Source: Viridothelium virens
Taxonomy: Eukaryota > Ascomycota > Dothideomycetes > Trypetheliales > Trypetheliaceae
Assembly (NCBI GenBank): GCA_010094025.1
Contig: ML991890.1
Coordinates: 1 to 43,326 of the forward strand
Direction: 5' to 3'
DNA: 43,326 bases
Below the pieces are notes generated by a model. The model was not told the origin of the DNA. It worked only from the letters and a program-made list of their open reading frames with translations, and made no database searches. The position numbers were made by a program, and so were the translations under genes. Positions 33,414 to 43,326 of the stretch are shown here, piece by piece (position 1 is the first letter of the stretch; each line of letters starts with the position of its first letter).

Positions 33414-36400
33414 ATGACCTCCGTCATGTTGCGGACGTCTTTGCGACAATGCAGTCCCCGCCTTATTAGAGGGAGCTCCTCCCCGCGAGCAAGCTTTTCA
33501 TCTTTATCCCACAGAGCTCCAGGATGTGCTCTTGCCACCAAACGCAGGCCGCTCGCATTAATCTCTCAGAATGCCTCGAGGCGGCAGTATGCTGTTGCTG
33601 CTGAGGATACTGACCATGGCGTTGTACGCTTGATCCAGGTCAAATAAATGTAACCAAGGCTCACCAATGCTCGCAGGACCCCAACGACTCCTTCCTTCAG
33701 GGCAATACTGCCAATTACATCGATGAGATGTATATGCAATGGAAGCATGATCCTTCCAGCGTCCATATCTCATGGCAAGTCTATTTCCGTAATATGGAGG
33801 ACGGCGACATGCCCATATCGCAAGCCTTCCAGCCCCCTCCTACCATAATGCCATCTCCAGTTGGCGGGGTCACCCAATTCACACCAGGTCTAGGCATGGC
33901 ACCGGGCCAAGGCTCTGATACGATGAATCACTTGAAAGTGCAGCTGCTAGTCCGTGCATATCAGGCTCGAGGACATCACAAAGCCAGGATCGATCCGCTG
34001 GGAATTCGTAGCGAGGCCGAACAATTTGGATATAGTAGGCCGAAAGAGTTGGAGCTATCACACTATCGATTTGAAGAGAAGGATTTGGATCAAGAATTCA
34101 CTCTTGGCCCTGGTATCTTACCTAGGTTCAAGACAGACCAGCGTGAGAAGATGACACTGCGGGAAATCATAGCTGCTTGCGAAAGGCTGTATTGCGGCTC
34201 CTACGGCGTTGAATACATCCACATTCCCGACCGCGACCAGTGTGACTGGCTGCGCCAACGGATTGAAGTCCCCCAGCCCTATAAATATTCTTTGGATGAG
34301 AAGCGCCGGATCCTTGACCGCTTGATTTGGAGTTCGAGCTTCGAAAACTTCCTGGCGACAAAATACCCCAATGACAAACGATTTGGTCTAGAGGGTGGCG
34401 AGTCACTCATTCCCGGTATGAAAGCTCTCATTGACAGAAGTGTCGATTATGGAGTCAAAGATATTGTTATCGGAATGCCGCATCGTGGTCGTCTCAATGT
34501 CCTCAGTAATGTCGTTCGCAAACCCAATGAATCTATCTTCAGTGAGTTTGGTGGGACTGCTGAACCATCGGATGAGGGCTCCGGGGATGTGAAGTACCAT
34601 CTGGGCATGAACTTTGAACGTCCAACACCGTCCGGCAAACGGGTGCAGCTTTCGCTCGTCGCCAATCCTTCGCATCTTGAAGCAGAAGATCCAGTTGTTC
34701 TGGGCAAGACGCGTGCTATCTTGCACTACAACAATGATGAGCAAGAGGCAAAGACCGCTATGGGCGTCCTCCTACATGGTGATGCGGCCTTCGCCGGGCA
34801 GGGCATTGTCTACGAAACGATGGGTTTCCACGCCCTTCCATCCTACCAAACTGGCGGCACAATCCACATTGTTGTGAACAACCAGATAGGATTTACAACG
34901 GACCCACGTTTCGCTCGATCTACTCCTTATTGCTCAGACATTGCTAAGGCCATCGATGCACCCGTATTCCACGTCAATGGGGATGATGTCGAGGCATTCA
35001 ACTTCGTCTGCCAGCTTGCAGCTGACTATCGTGCCGAATTCAAGAAAGATGTTGTGATCGACATGATTTGTTACCGTAAGCAGGGACACAACGAGACGGA
35101 TCAACCATCCTTTACCCAGCCTCTCATGTACAAGCGCATTGGAGAACAGAAGCCTTCCCTTCAAAAGTATGTTGATAAGCTTCTAGCTGATAAGACATTT
35201 ACGAAGGAAGACATTGATGAGCATAAAAAATGGGTCTGGGGGACTTTGGAGGAAAGCTTCGCTCGAAGCAAAGATTACCAGCCCACCGCAAAAGAATGGC
35301 TTACATCGGCTTGGAACGGCTTCAAGTCGCCAAAGGAATTAGCAACAGAAGTCCTGCCTCACCTCCCAACTGCTCTCGAGGCGGACACCCTCCGTCATAT
35401 TGCCGACAAGATCTCAAACCCGCCAGAAGACTTCCACGTACACCGTAATCTCAAGCGAATTCTAGCCAATAGGAAAAAGACTGTGGACGAAGGTAAGAAC
35501 ATCGATATGGCAACTGCTGAGGCCTTGGCATTCGGAAGTCTTTGTCAGGAAGGTCATCATGTAAGAGTTTCTGGGCAAGACGTCGAGCGCGGAACTTTCT
35601 CTCAAAGACATGCTGTGCTGCACGACCAGGAAAATGAGAACACCTACACACCATTAAATCATCTCACTAAAGACCAGGCTAGCTTCGTCATTACGAACTC
35701 TTCGCTGAGTGAATATGGAGTGTGAGTGTCACACATTTTTGTCCATGTTAGCCCTGTAGCTAATCCAACGCAGCTTGGGATTCGAGTACGGCTACTCACT
35801 ATCCTCGCCTAACGCGCTTGTGATGTGGGAAGCCCAATTCGGTGATTTTGCCAACAACGCACAGTGCGTTATTGACCAGTTCATTGCTTCTGGAGAAGTG
35901 AAGTGGCTCCAGCGGTCTGGCTTAGTGATGAACCTCCCTCACGGCTACGATGGCCAAGGACCTGAGCACTCTTCTGGTAGGATTGAGCGCTTCCTGCAAC
36001 TCTGTAACGAAGATCCTCGCGTGTTCCCGTCTCCAGATAAGCTTGACCGCCAGCACCAAGATTGCAATATGCAGGTGGCGTGCTTGACCACACCTGCAAA
36101 TACCTTCCATATTCTCAGAAGACAAATGAATCGTCAATTCAGAAAGCGTATGTCATCACCCGTTCGACATCCACCAAACAATCAGCTAACACTACCCAGC
36201 TCTCATTACTTTCTTCAGCAAGAGTCTTCTCCGTCATCCGCTTGCGCGCTCAGACATCGAGGAGTTCACAGGTGACTCCCACTTCCAGTGGATCATTCCT
36301 GACCCGGAGCATGGCAAGTCCATTGAAGAGCCAGACAAGATTGAACGAGTCATTCTATGCTCCGGTCAGGTCTACGCCGCCCTTGTCAAACACCGCCAGC

Positions 36401-36738
36401 AAAGCGAGATTAAGAACGTGGCAATCACGCGTGTCGAGCAGCTAAATCCTTTCCCCTGGGCCCTGCTGAAGGAGAATCTCGATGGATACCCCAATGCTCA
36501 AAATATCGTGTGGGCTCAAGAGGAACCTCTCAATGCGGGCGCCTGGAGCTTCACACAACCGCGTATCGAGACATTGCTGAATCAGACCGAACATCACAAC
36601 AGAAGGCACGTCATGTATGCAGGCAGAAATCCGAGTGCTAGTGTAGCCACCGGTTTGAAGGGAACACACATGAAGGAGGAAGCTGATTTGCTGGAGATGG
36701 CATTCTCGGTGAAGCAGGATAAGTTGAAGGGCGAGTAG
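33414..36738 (+). CDS. kgd1: 2-oxoglutarate dehydrogenase E1 component, four exons
   Basis: This is the thiamine-diphosphate E1 subunit of the mitochondrial 2-oxoglutarate dehydrogenase complex (TCA cycle), decarboxylating 2-oxoglutarate and passing succinyl to the E2 lipoyl group. Exons are 33414-33623, 33677-35721, 35774-36147 and 36200-36738, giving 1,055 residues, standard for the family. The N-terminus is an Arg/Ser-rich mitochondrial presequence. Then come [19 protein letters not shown] (about 71-89), [11 protein letters not shown] (about 336), the ThDP/Mg motif [10 protein letters not shown] (about 505) and [18 protein letters not shown] (about 540). The transketolase-like pyrimidine domain carries [12 protein letters not shown] and [12 protein letters not shown], and [10 protein letters not shown] is near the end. 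Translation might instead begin at the ATG at 33426 (MLRTSLRQ), which has a purine at -3. For intron 1, a GTACGC donor was chosen because it gives GVDPNDSF. Confidence 0.97.
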
Positions 36739-37145
36739 AGGTTGTTCTGGTGTACAAAGAACGCATGGTCACTGGTTAGTGACGTCGATTTTCGAAATGA
36801 GCGGCAGATGAGACTCATGAATGCTGTACTAGTATCTTTTACTTTGGCTGAATCATTCTTACTTCCCTTGGTGTAGGCCCCTTATCCAAGGCTGGCAAAC
36901 GCTCTGGAACACTGTACATTGTTGGTTAAGGTGTAGATAAAATCTAAATTTCATTGTCCAAAAAGAAAAAAGAAAAAAACGAACTCGACAGCTTGTGTGA
37001 GAAAACCGAAGCAGAAGAAGGGTTTTGTTGATAAAGTGTCCTGACGGAAGCACAGGTAATCCAGCTGACACAATACTCATCGTTCGCTCGCATTTTATTG
37101 GAGCTTCAATCCATTTCTTTGAATTTTATAGAGTATAGGTGCCTG
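36739..37145. other. 3' flank of KGD1, no gene seen
   Basis: About 400 bp. It includes an A-rich run at about 36955-36985 (and so a T-run on the other strand). No supported gene, RNA or repeat. Confidence 0.45.
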
Positions 37146-37391
37146 TCAGAATTGGCTTGAGTCGAGGTTGGTAGCACCTTCTATGTATGACAATAGAGAT
37201 GCTGGCGATGGTGTGACGATGCGCTTTATCCCCAAAGGAGACGGCGGCACGGCCCCCTGGCTTGTTGGCGGATGATGGCAAACAAAATACGACTCAGGTA
37301 AATCGACCGAGCGCGGCTTGACCGGTATTTGTTCAGCTGTGGCACTATAGCTTTCGCTTGCGACGCTGCGACTGGTAGCGCGCCGTGGCAT
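37146..37391 (-). CDS. Possible small hypothetical protein, low support
   Basis: This open frame of 81 codons starts MPRRATSRSVASES and is rich in Ser and Pro, with segments such as EQIPVKPRSVDLP and GIKRIVTPSPASLLSYIEG. The composition looks more protein-like than the neighbouring frames, and it would be divergent to the glycosyltransferase gene. I recognise no family, and no signal peptide or membrane helix is evident. A splice near its 3' end is possible because ATTCTGACAG lies at the stop. It may equally be chance. Confidence 0.22.
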   Translation of the reverse strand: MPRRATSRSVASESYSATAEQIPVKPRSVDLPESYFVCHHPPTSQGAVPPSPLGIKRIVTPSPASLLSYIEGATNLDSSQF

Positions 37392-37890
37392 TTTCTGCTT
37401 GGAGTACCACGAGAGCCTGGAAAAGGCGAACCTAACTCTGGTGCGTTTGGTGCATTTCTGGGCGACGCTTACGTACTCCGTGGCACGGCGTGCTGCAGCT
37501 GGTTCGCTATGAAAGTTTGATCTGGCTCAACCAACTTTGGCCAGAGTCGAGATTCCTCGCCTTTCGATCTTTTGCGTGGCTTCCATTCTCCCCATCGCCG
37601 CTGAGCTGCCTGCCCGTGGTACACCGGCTCTTCGTTTCAGACCCTGGGACCGCCGAAATTGTGCCATCTCCATCGCTACCTACCCTAATGGGTGCTCAAC
37701 TTTTCTGACGTCTGTCTGTCTCTCTCAAACTCTCTATCCATCGGATCTACCGACCTCCGCCATATTGGCTCGATTCGAGCACAGGCTCGCACGGTCGGAT
37801 TGGCGTGCTTGAGGCCTTGTTGGCATCGAATGCCAAGTCTACGCCATCGTTCGCCTTCTCCCTGAACTTCCTCAACATCACACCTCCATC
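37392..37890. other. Leader/promoter region of the glycosyltransferase-like gene
   Basis: About 500 bp before the start at 37891. It is rich in C/T tracts (for example 37700-37740), typical of fungal leaders. Short plus-strand frames (37490-37812) are not convincing as genes but would act as upstream ORFs if transcribed. Confidence 0.45.
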
Positions 37891-39333
37891 ATGCTGGCCC
37901 AATTGAATCGACGGCTGGTGGTCGTCGTGCTCTTTCCCACTCTGTTTATCATCCTCACGCTGCTTTCATTACGGACAGGCATACATAGGCAGATAATTCA
38001 GCACCTGGATCTCCCACCCAACCAACGATCCGATCTTGACCTTTTCAACAATCTCGAACAGAATCAAGACTCCCCAAACAGCCCACGCCATCCCATCTAC
38101 AAGCCTGACCGTACCTCGATCGAACCCATAGTTGATAATTTCCCTCTCGCTCAAGCCGCCACCTCATATGCCGACATGCCACCCATTCCGCTCTGGAACC
38201 GGCCCCCGGCGCCGCACTTCTACGAGAACACCCCCCTTGTCATCGGCTTCACACGCAACTGGAAACTGCTCCAGCAAGCCGTGGCGTCCTACATTACCGC
38301 CGGGTGGCCGTCCGAGGACATCTACGTGATCGAGAATACGGGAACCTTTAACGCGAACGAGCAGGGCAAACTTTCACTCCAGAACCCCTTCTACCTCGAC
38401 TACCGCCGCCTCACCGGCATCTTCAGCATCAACGTCATCTCCACGCCGACGCTACTCACATACTCGCAACTGCAGAATTTCATTTTGGGCGTCGCGCTGG
38501 ATAAGGGTTGGGACTACTATTTCAACTCGCATATGGATGTCGTAGCGCTAAGCGAGGAGGAAATGTCGCCAGGCGATGAAAATGGATACAAGAGTCTGTA
38601 TGAGCGTTGCGTGGAAGATCTGTCGGCGACCATCCAACCAGATTATGCGGTCGATCCGCAAACAGGCCGACAGGGCATGTGGGGCATGAAGGCTTATGGG
38701 GATAGCAGGGGGCTTGTGCTGATGAATGCGAGGGCGTTGCAGGAGGTTGGAGGTTGGGATTCCCAGATCCCATATGCAGGGTCGAGATGTGATGTGCAGG
38801 AACGGCTGGCGATGAAGGGGTACAAGCTTGCAGACGCGTTTGTTGGGGGGATCTACGACGTCGGGGATAGCGTACAGAATATTGGAGCGCTATACCGGAG
38901 GAGGAACATCAGTACCAAGGACGAAGAAGGGGAGAGTGTGGAGGTGGAGGTAGAGGATGAGAGAGCAGGCGAGGGCTACAAGAAGTTGAAGAACCAGCTA
39001 TTGAAAATGCAGGCGGCCAAGCAGGCTGATGGAGGCAAGGCAAGATACGGATGGCGCAACATACAAGGTGGTGGTAGAGATGAACCCTTTTACAGAGATC
39101 CAGAAGGATTTGAGAAGGCTATCATCCTGACCAACGAGTTTTCGAGGAAACTTATGGCTGAGAAATGGGGTCATATTGGATGTGGTCTCCGGGAAGCCGG
39201 ATTGTCGGCTGACGATGCTTGGCGTGTGGAACACGACTGGTACGCTTTCTTCTATCCCTTCCTATACTCCATCTTCCAATGTCAGCATGACTAACGAGCA
39301 GTGTCTAGGGATCGTCAAATGGGTCTCGGCTGA
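37891..39333 (+). CDS. Type II membrane glycosyltransferase-like protein
   Basis: This is probably a Golgi enzyme. A short cytosolic N-terminus (MLAQLNRR) and a single anchor (about residues 9-27) are followed by a proline-rich stem and a luminal domain. The luminal part has features of a GT-A-like nucleotide-sugar transferase: PLVIGFTRNWKLLQQAVASY (about 115-134), EDIYVIENTG, YYFNSHMDVVAL (about 209-220, an acidic metal-site-like position) and GGWDSQIPYAGSRCDVQERL. I do not know a named fungal homologue or the sugar transferred. The frame runs uninterrupted to 39294 (467 residues). However, a likely 69-nt intron at 39240-39308 (GTACGC, GACTAAC branch, TAG) would join EHDW to DRQMGLG and stop at 39333 (457 residues). 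I prefer the spliced form but cannot prove it. Confidence 0.78.
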
Positions 39334-40638
39334 TTCAAATGTGCAGGAGATTAAAGAAATGAGACGAGAGGCGCCCTGGAGTTTGACACGTCGTGTGTCG
39401 AATTTCCCTTTGTTGTACAAAGCCAGATTCTAGCCAGCATTTTGGAGCATCAACTCGAGCGGAAAAAGAAACTTGAGAGACCCGTATACGTTTAACTCCC
39501 GACGTTTTGGGACACTTTTAGATATGTAGGATAGATTGGGGGTGACAAGCAACGCTTGTGCATACCGAGGGGCGTTTGACCGCGTATATTTTAGGGATCG
39601 GATGTGTGCATTTTCTGTTCGGATTGGAATTTTGTCGTCACATACGGAGTAGTTTAGCTCTATCACGACATATGTCTGGCGTATGCTTAGTTTGCTTCAG
39701 CACAAGTCGAAATCTGTTCTGCAACTGCCGTCGGCGATCAGTAAGTGACGGTTTCTCCACATGATCTGGTGGTATGGGGCAGAGACGGCTCGTCCGGCAT
39801 CCTCCGTACCTAGCCATGATATGTCGGCGAACTGAAGTTGCGACAGGAGGCTCCTGGACGAACCATTCGTTCATCAATTTGTGACGGGTGGGCGGAAAGG
39901 CACAGGAGAGAAGTGTGATCTGCCAGGCACCGAGCACGGGATGAAAGCGGGAATGCACTCCGAATGGCTGGAAGACTGCAGCTCCATCGCCACTACCGTT
40001 TCTGGGGTGCTTGGGATGCAGCGAAAAGGCAGGTCGGCTTTACCAAAAGCGGTAGAGCGTAGGAGCCCTGTAAACGGGGCTGGAGAATGCTGAACCTTAA
40101 ACGCTCCCGACTGGACGGGCCGCGACCGTGCACGACCATCACCCTCGTCCCGTTTTTTTCGTCTTCAATTATGCCCGGGTCGCTCCCATGCATCGTGATG
40201 GCGGTTCATGATAAGATGGGACCCAAAAGGCCTTGCATACGCCTCCTCCATAATTCTCCTTGTCTCTGATAGCGTGCGATCAATCTCCAGTCAGGCCCGC
40301 CGATACCCTACTCGCCAACCAACTCTCAACGATCCATCCTCCGGAATGCATACTCGTTTCCTATGCAACTCCCTGGTTGTGCGACTTCACTTCCTATATC
40401 CCTAACTGGTTCAATATTACTTTGGGATAGCAGCGCGCTCTGCTGATCGTTTGGTCTAACAAAGGACCGTCAATCGTCTCCAATACAACACCTATCAAGC
40501 TTCTGGATCCGGTAAACAAAGAGTGTCATTGTTTGACTCCGTCTGTTCTGAAGTCGTTCCACACTCTTTACGCTTGCGCTCACTGAACCCATGTCTTAAT
40601 TTCCATCCTCTCGTCCATTTGACCGCCGAACCCTAGCA
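39334..40638. other. Intergenic region and probable long leader of the coiled-coil gene
   Basis: About 1.3 kb without a supportable gene. The first 100 bp continue an open frame after the glycosyltransferase (ending KARF at 39433), which would be its C-terminus only if splicing differs. The right part (40080-40638) contains several ATGs and C/T-rich stretches and probably includes promoter and leader of the next gene. Nothing else is recognisable. Confidence 0.45.
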
Positions 40639-42912
40639 ATGGATTGTTCTATCGCCTCCATGCCAGACAAATTGTCGACTCGAGGGCGCACGCCTACCCC
40701 GACCAACTCTTATCTGCAAGAGCGCTTGGCTGAGAGCCGTGCACAGAGTTCCCGTGCTCTGAATTCATATCACACTACTCCTCAGCGGGGACGAGACGAC
40801 TACATCTTCGACGACGATGAACCTCCTCGGCCCGTGCTTGGGAGCTCGCCTCATAGAGCTCACACGCGACAGCCTAGCGATCATACAAGACGCGGTCTGG
40901 GTGTTCGAGAGATGGAACGTCACATGGATAGGTTATCCAAAGAGAACTTCAGCTTGAAGCTTGAGGTACATCATCGAGATGAAGCTTTGGCCAAATTGCG
41001 CATCAAGGTGCAACGAATGGCTGAACAGGTGGAAAGAGTGACTACGCTTGAGACCACGAATAAGGAGTTGTTTGAGGTCAATGAAGAATTGTGCAAGGAG
41101 CTTGAGAAGAGAGACGGAGGCTTGAAGGAGGCCATTGAGATGATTAACAGTCTGGAGGATCAGAACTATCAGTTGCAGAGCCAAGTCTCTTCATATAGTA
41201 GGCCACCGACGTCGCAGGCAGACACGGGTTACTATAGTGCTGCCTCCAATCCCTCGGGTCCACTCTCCAGATCGCCTTCCGTCGAATCCAAGCCGACCGC
41301 AGGGAGCGTCACTGTACTAAACAAACGATCTCGGTCTCCCGTAAAAAGACCACCGGCGACGATTCAGTCTACTGATAATACAGGCGGCCATCTGCCAAAA
41401 CACATGCCCTCGTCACTGTCCGACAAACGGCCAGCGTCGATGGTCCTCCGGCAACTCTACCTAAGTGGCGAGGAGTCTCTTCGAACGATTCGCAATCGCA
41501 CTTCCATGCTTTCCATCATGTCATCGAAGATAGCTGACAATGATTCCGCATTGCCACCTTCTCCGCCATCCCCGGTTTTGAGTGAAGTTAGCGAGCTGGA
41601 CAGTACTTTTTTTGGTCAGCACATGGGAGATTCATCAAGAGATAGGCCACCCTATGAGGATCCAGGAACATCTCTGTTCACCTCGTCTACTTCTCAAACA
41701 TACGCTTACCGAGATCCCAGCCTGAGTAGTCCGAAAGTTGGGCAATCTCGGTCCTTTGAGGAGTCGAGCCTTCAAGCATCGACTTCTGCACCTAGGTCAC
41801 CATATCTGAGCCAAAGCTTGCACCATAACCGTCGGAGTTCCGTCCAAGATGACTTCCGCAGCGAACACCCTCACGACCCTAGGCATCCATCCGCATCCCG
41901 ATCTCCTGAAGTCCACTCACAGCGGCGCCGCCACAACCGTACCACTTCCGATTCTGTTTCTCCACGCTCAGCCTCACCTTCAACTCCATCTATTCGCAAT
42001 CGGACAAAACCCCCCGATTCTTCATCTACTTTGCCCTACGGCGGCTTTCCGACTGGTGCTTCCATTAGTCATGGCACCCCAAGTCGTTTCGCCCGTCCAG
42101 TGCCTGCAGCCGCCAATCTCCTATTCGATGGTGAAGGCATCGAAGATTTTCGATCTCCATCCCCAGCCCTTCACCAAGCCGTGTCAACCTCCATCCCGAG
42201 CACCCTGAGAAAACGCTCTCTCTCCTCCGGCGCAGACGCCGGACCGAAAGTCTCACCACCGCTTATTCGAAACTACACGATGAGCAGCATGCCCAGTTCA
42301 ACCCCCGGTCAGCCTTCCACAACTGCCCATACACATCGCCTCCCGCCGTACAACCGAAATGCCCTTCCGAAGTCGCGGCATCCCCTCAGCCAGGCGTCTG
42401 ATTACGTCCCGTATAGACCCGCCTCCAGAGAAGAAGTCCGACCGCAGACCCCAAGCAGCCAGCACCCTGCCCAAGCATCGCCCGTGACCTCGCATTCCGG
42501 CTCCACACCGGGCGGCGCACCCACCCGAGGCAGCGATGTCATCTCTCCAATACATCCCGCACTACGACACCCCCCGCCCCAGCCCGCTGCCCGCCGGTCG
42601 AGCTTCAGGTCGGCGAATCCTGCGTCTAATGAAATCTCCGCTGCTGCTGCTGATGTCGGCACCAGTGGTGTTGGTAGTGGTGGCGATCCAGCTGACCGGA
42701 TGAGCGCCAGTACGCGGAGCTATGAGGTTGGGGATGACACTGCCGCGGTGGAGCAGCAGCTGCAGCAGGAGACGCCGCCGCCGAGAAGCGAAAGTCGGAT
42801 GAGAGGCATGATAGGGAAAGGGAGGAGTCCGAGTGTGGATGGGAGTGGTGGGAGGAAGAGGTGGCCGTGGCAAAGGTCGAGGAAGGGGGAAGAGGGGGAT
42901 GGTGGGGCGTGA
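40639..42912 (+). CDS. Coiled-coil protein with centrosomin motif 1-like segment
   Basis: A single uninterrupted frame gives 757 residues. After a disordered start comes a basic/charged stretch and then a coiled coil at about residues 86-184. It opens with GLGVREMERHMDRL and KENFSLKLEVHHRDE. This pattern (a conserved E/K-rich helix with KENFxLKL) resembles the Cnn_1N motif by which Mto1, pericentrin-like and centrosomin proteins bind gamma-tubulin complexes. The remainder is long, Ser/Pro/Arg-rich and probably phosphorylated disorder, with SPSV, RSPVKRPP and SPRSASPSTPS segments, ending in a basic RKRWPWQRSRKGEEG tail. A role in microtubule organisation or at septa/spindle poles is inferred from the motif only. 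It is shorter than typical ApsB/Mto1-type proteins. I cannot name an orthologue. Confidence 0.85.
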   Translation: MDCSIASMPDKLSTRGRTPTPTNSYLQERLAESRAQSSRALNSYHTTPQRGRDDYIFDDDEPPRPVLGSSPHRAHTRQPSDHTRRGLGVREMERHMDRLSKENFSLKLEVHHRDEALAKLRIKVQRMAEQVERVTTLETTNKELFEVNEELCKELEKRDGGLKEAIEMINSLEDQNYQLQSQVSSYSRPPTSQADTGYYSAASNPSGPLSRSPSVESKPTAGSVTVLNKRSRSPVKRPPATIQSTDNTGGHLPKHMPSSLSDKRPASMVLRQLYLSGEESLRTIRNRTSMLSIMSSKIADNDSALPPSPPSPVLSEVSELDSTFFGQHMGDSSRDRPPYEDPGTSLFTSSTSQTYAYRDPSLSSPKVGQSRSFEESSLQASTSAPRSPYLSQSLHHNRRSSVQDDFRSEHPHDPRHPSASRSPEVHSQRRRHNRTTSDSVSPRSASPSTPSIRNRTKPPDSSSTLPYGGFPTGASISHGTPSRFARPVPAAANLLFDGEGIEDFRSPSPALHQAVSTSIPSTLRKRSLSSGADAGPKVSPPLIRNYTMSSMPSSTPGQPSTTAHTHRLPPYNRNALPKSRHPLSQASDYVPYRPASREEVRPQTPSSQHPAQASPVTSHSGSTPGGAPTRGSDVISPIHPALRHPPPQPAARRSSFRSANPASNEISAAAADVGTSGVGSGGDPADRMSASTRSYEVGDDTAAVEQQLQQETPPPRSESRMRGMIGKGRSPSVDGSGGRKRWPWQRSRKGEEGDGGA

Positions 42913-43326
42913 GTATGAGGACGGCCGTTCTTGGAAGAGGGGGCAGATTAGGAAAAGTGCTGTGTTTGCTTATCAGCGTCTTTAAAGAATTAGAGACTAG
43001 GAGTACGTGAGACCAGCAGCTATTTAGCGCTTTGGTTTGTGCCTCGGTCGGTTTGGATGCCAGGACAGGTGGGTGGATTGGAAAAGCGTGGCTCTTTATG
43101 AAAACGTTATCGCGTTTAGATCAGCGTCTGGTCGCAAGACCCTCGTATGATTCCGGCATTCTAATTTCATGTTACTATTTTCCCTTTGTGTGCTCATGTT
43201 CATGAACTCATTCCCTGTGTCCTCCCTCGTATTCGGCATTCCCCCTTCCCAAATACACACCTTTCGCTTAGCAAAACCGTCCTTCCTTATTTCCCCATAC
43301 GTTTCTCGTTATCGCTGCGGTCTGCT
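42913..43326. other. 3' flank of coiled-coil gene, right edge
   Basis: About 410 bp to the window end. Pyrimidine-rich sequence (43190-43310) could be the leader of a gene lying to the right. No gene can be supported inside the window. Confidence 0.4.

Noticed and set aside
1-43326. CRISPR arrays, insertion sequences, rRNA or tRNA genes
   Set aside because: No regularly spaced repeats, no transposase motifs with inverted repeats, and no structured RNA genes were seen; the window is ordinary fungal nuclear DNA.

Overview
The window reads as nuclear DNA of a filamentous ascomycete (Pezizomycotina). Genes on both strands are interrupted by short introns of about 48-110 nt, with GTAAGT/GTATGT/GTGAGT-type donors, CTAAC/CTGAC-like branch sites and CAG/TAG acceptors. 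The proteins are typical of this group: ERG27, DSC2, VPS13, TFB1, KGD1, MRP10 and a lone P450. I cannot place it to class or genus from sequence alone. All splice models were made by eye from reading-frame continuity and family conservation. No search, alignment or RNA evidence was available.

Layout from left to right. 1-0.8 kb: no clear gene. 0.8-2.5 kb (+): an intact four-exon cytochrome P450. 2.8-5.0 kb (-): a charged, low-complexity protein I do not recognise. 5.3-5.7 kb (+): a three-exon MRP10 (mitoribosomal twin CX9C protein), too fragmented to stand out as an ORF. 5.7-7.0 kb: unresolved, with some open frames and exon-like pieces. 7.0-8.1 kb (-): a DSC2-like rhomboid pseudoprotease. 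8.4-9.8 kb (-): ERG27 3-keto-sterol reductase. 9.8-12.8 kb: gene-poor, except for a 51-residue Cys-rich microprotein gene in four tiny exons (10.65-10.96 kb, -). 12.8-14.5 kb (-): glycerol kinase. 15.2-16.4 kb (-): a mitochondrial DUF3429/TMEM69-like membrane protein. 17.2-26.8 kb (+): VPS13, about 3,204 residues, one intron. 27.0-28.2 kb (-): an aldo-keto reductase. 28.8-31.2 kb (+): a SET-domain lysine methyltransferase. 31.3-33.0 kb (-): the TFIIH subunit TFB1/p62. 33.4-36.7 kb (+): 2-oxoglutarate dehydrogenase E1. 37.9-39.3 kb (+): a type II membrane glycosyltransferase-like protein. 40.6-42.9 kb (+): a coiled-coil protein with a centrosomin-motif-like segment.

Most of this is housekeeping content: mitochondrial function (MRP10, DUF3429, KGD1), lipid and sterol handling (ERG27, DSC2, VPS13), glycerol metabolism and transcription. 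I see no convincing new multi-gene system. The most interesting points are: the adjacency of ERG27 and DSC2 (a sterol enzyme beside a subunit of the ligase that activates the sterol regulator SREBP); the hidden Cys-rich microprotein; two stop-free introns of 3n length that would silently inflate protein predictions, one adding a false membrane-like segment; a sharp base-composition flip inside DSC2; and the unresolved 5.7-7.0 kb and 11-12.8 kb stretches.
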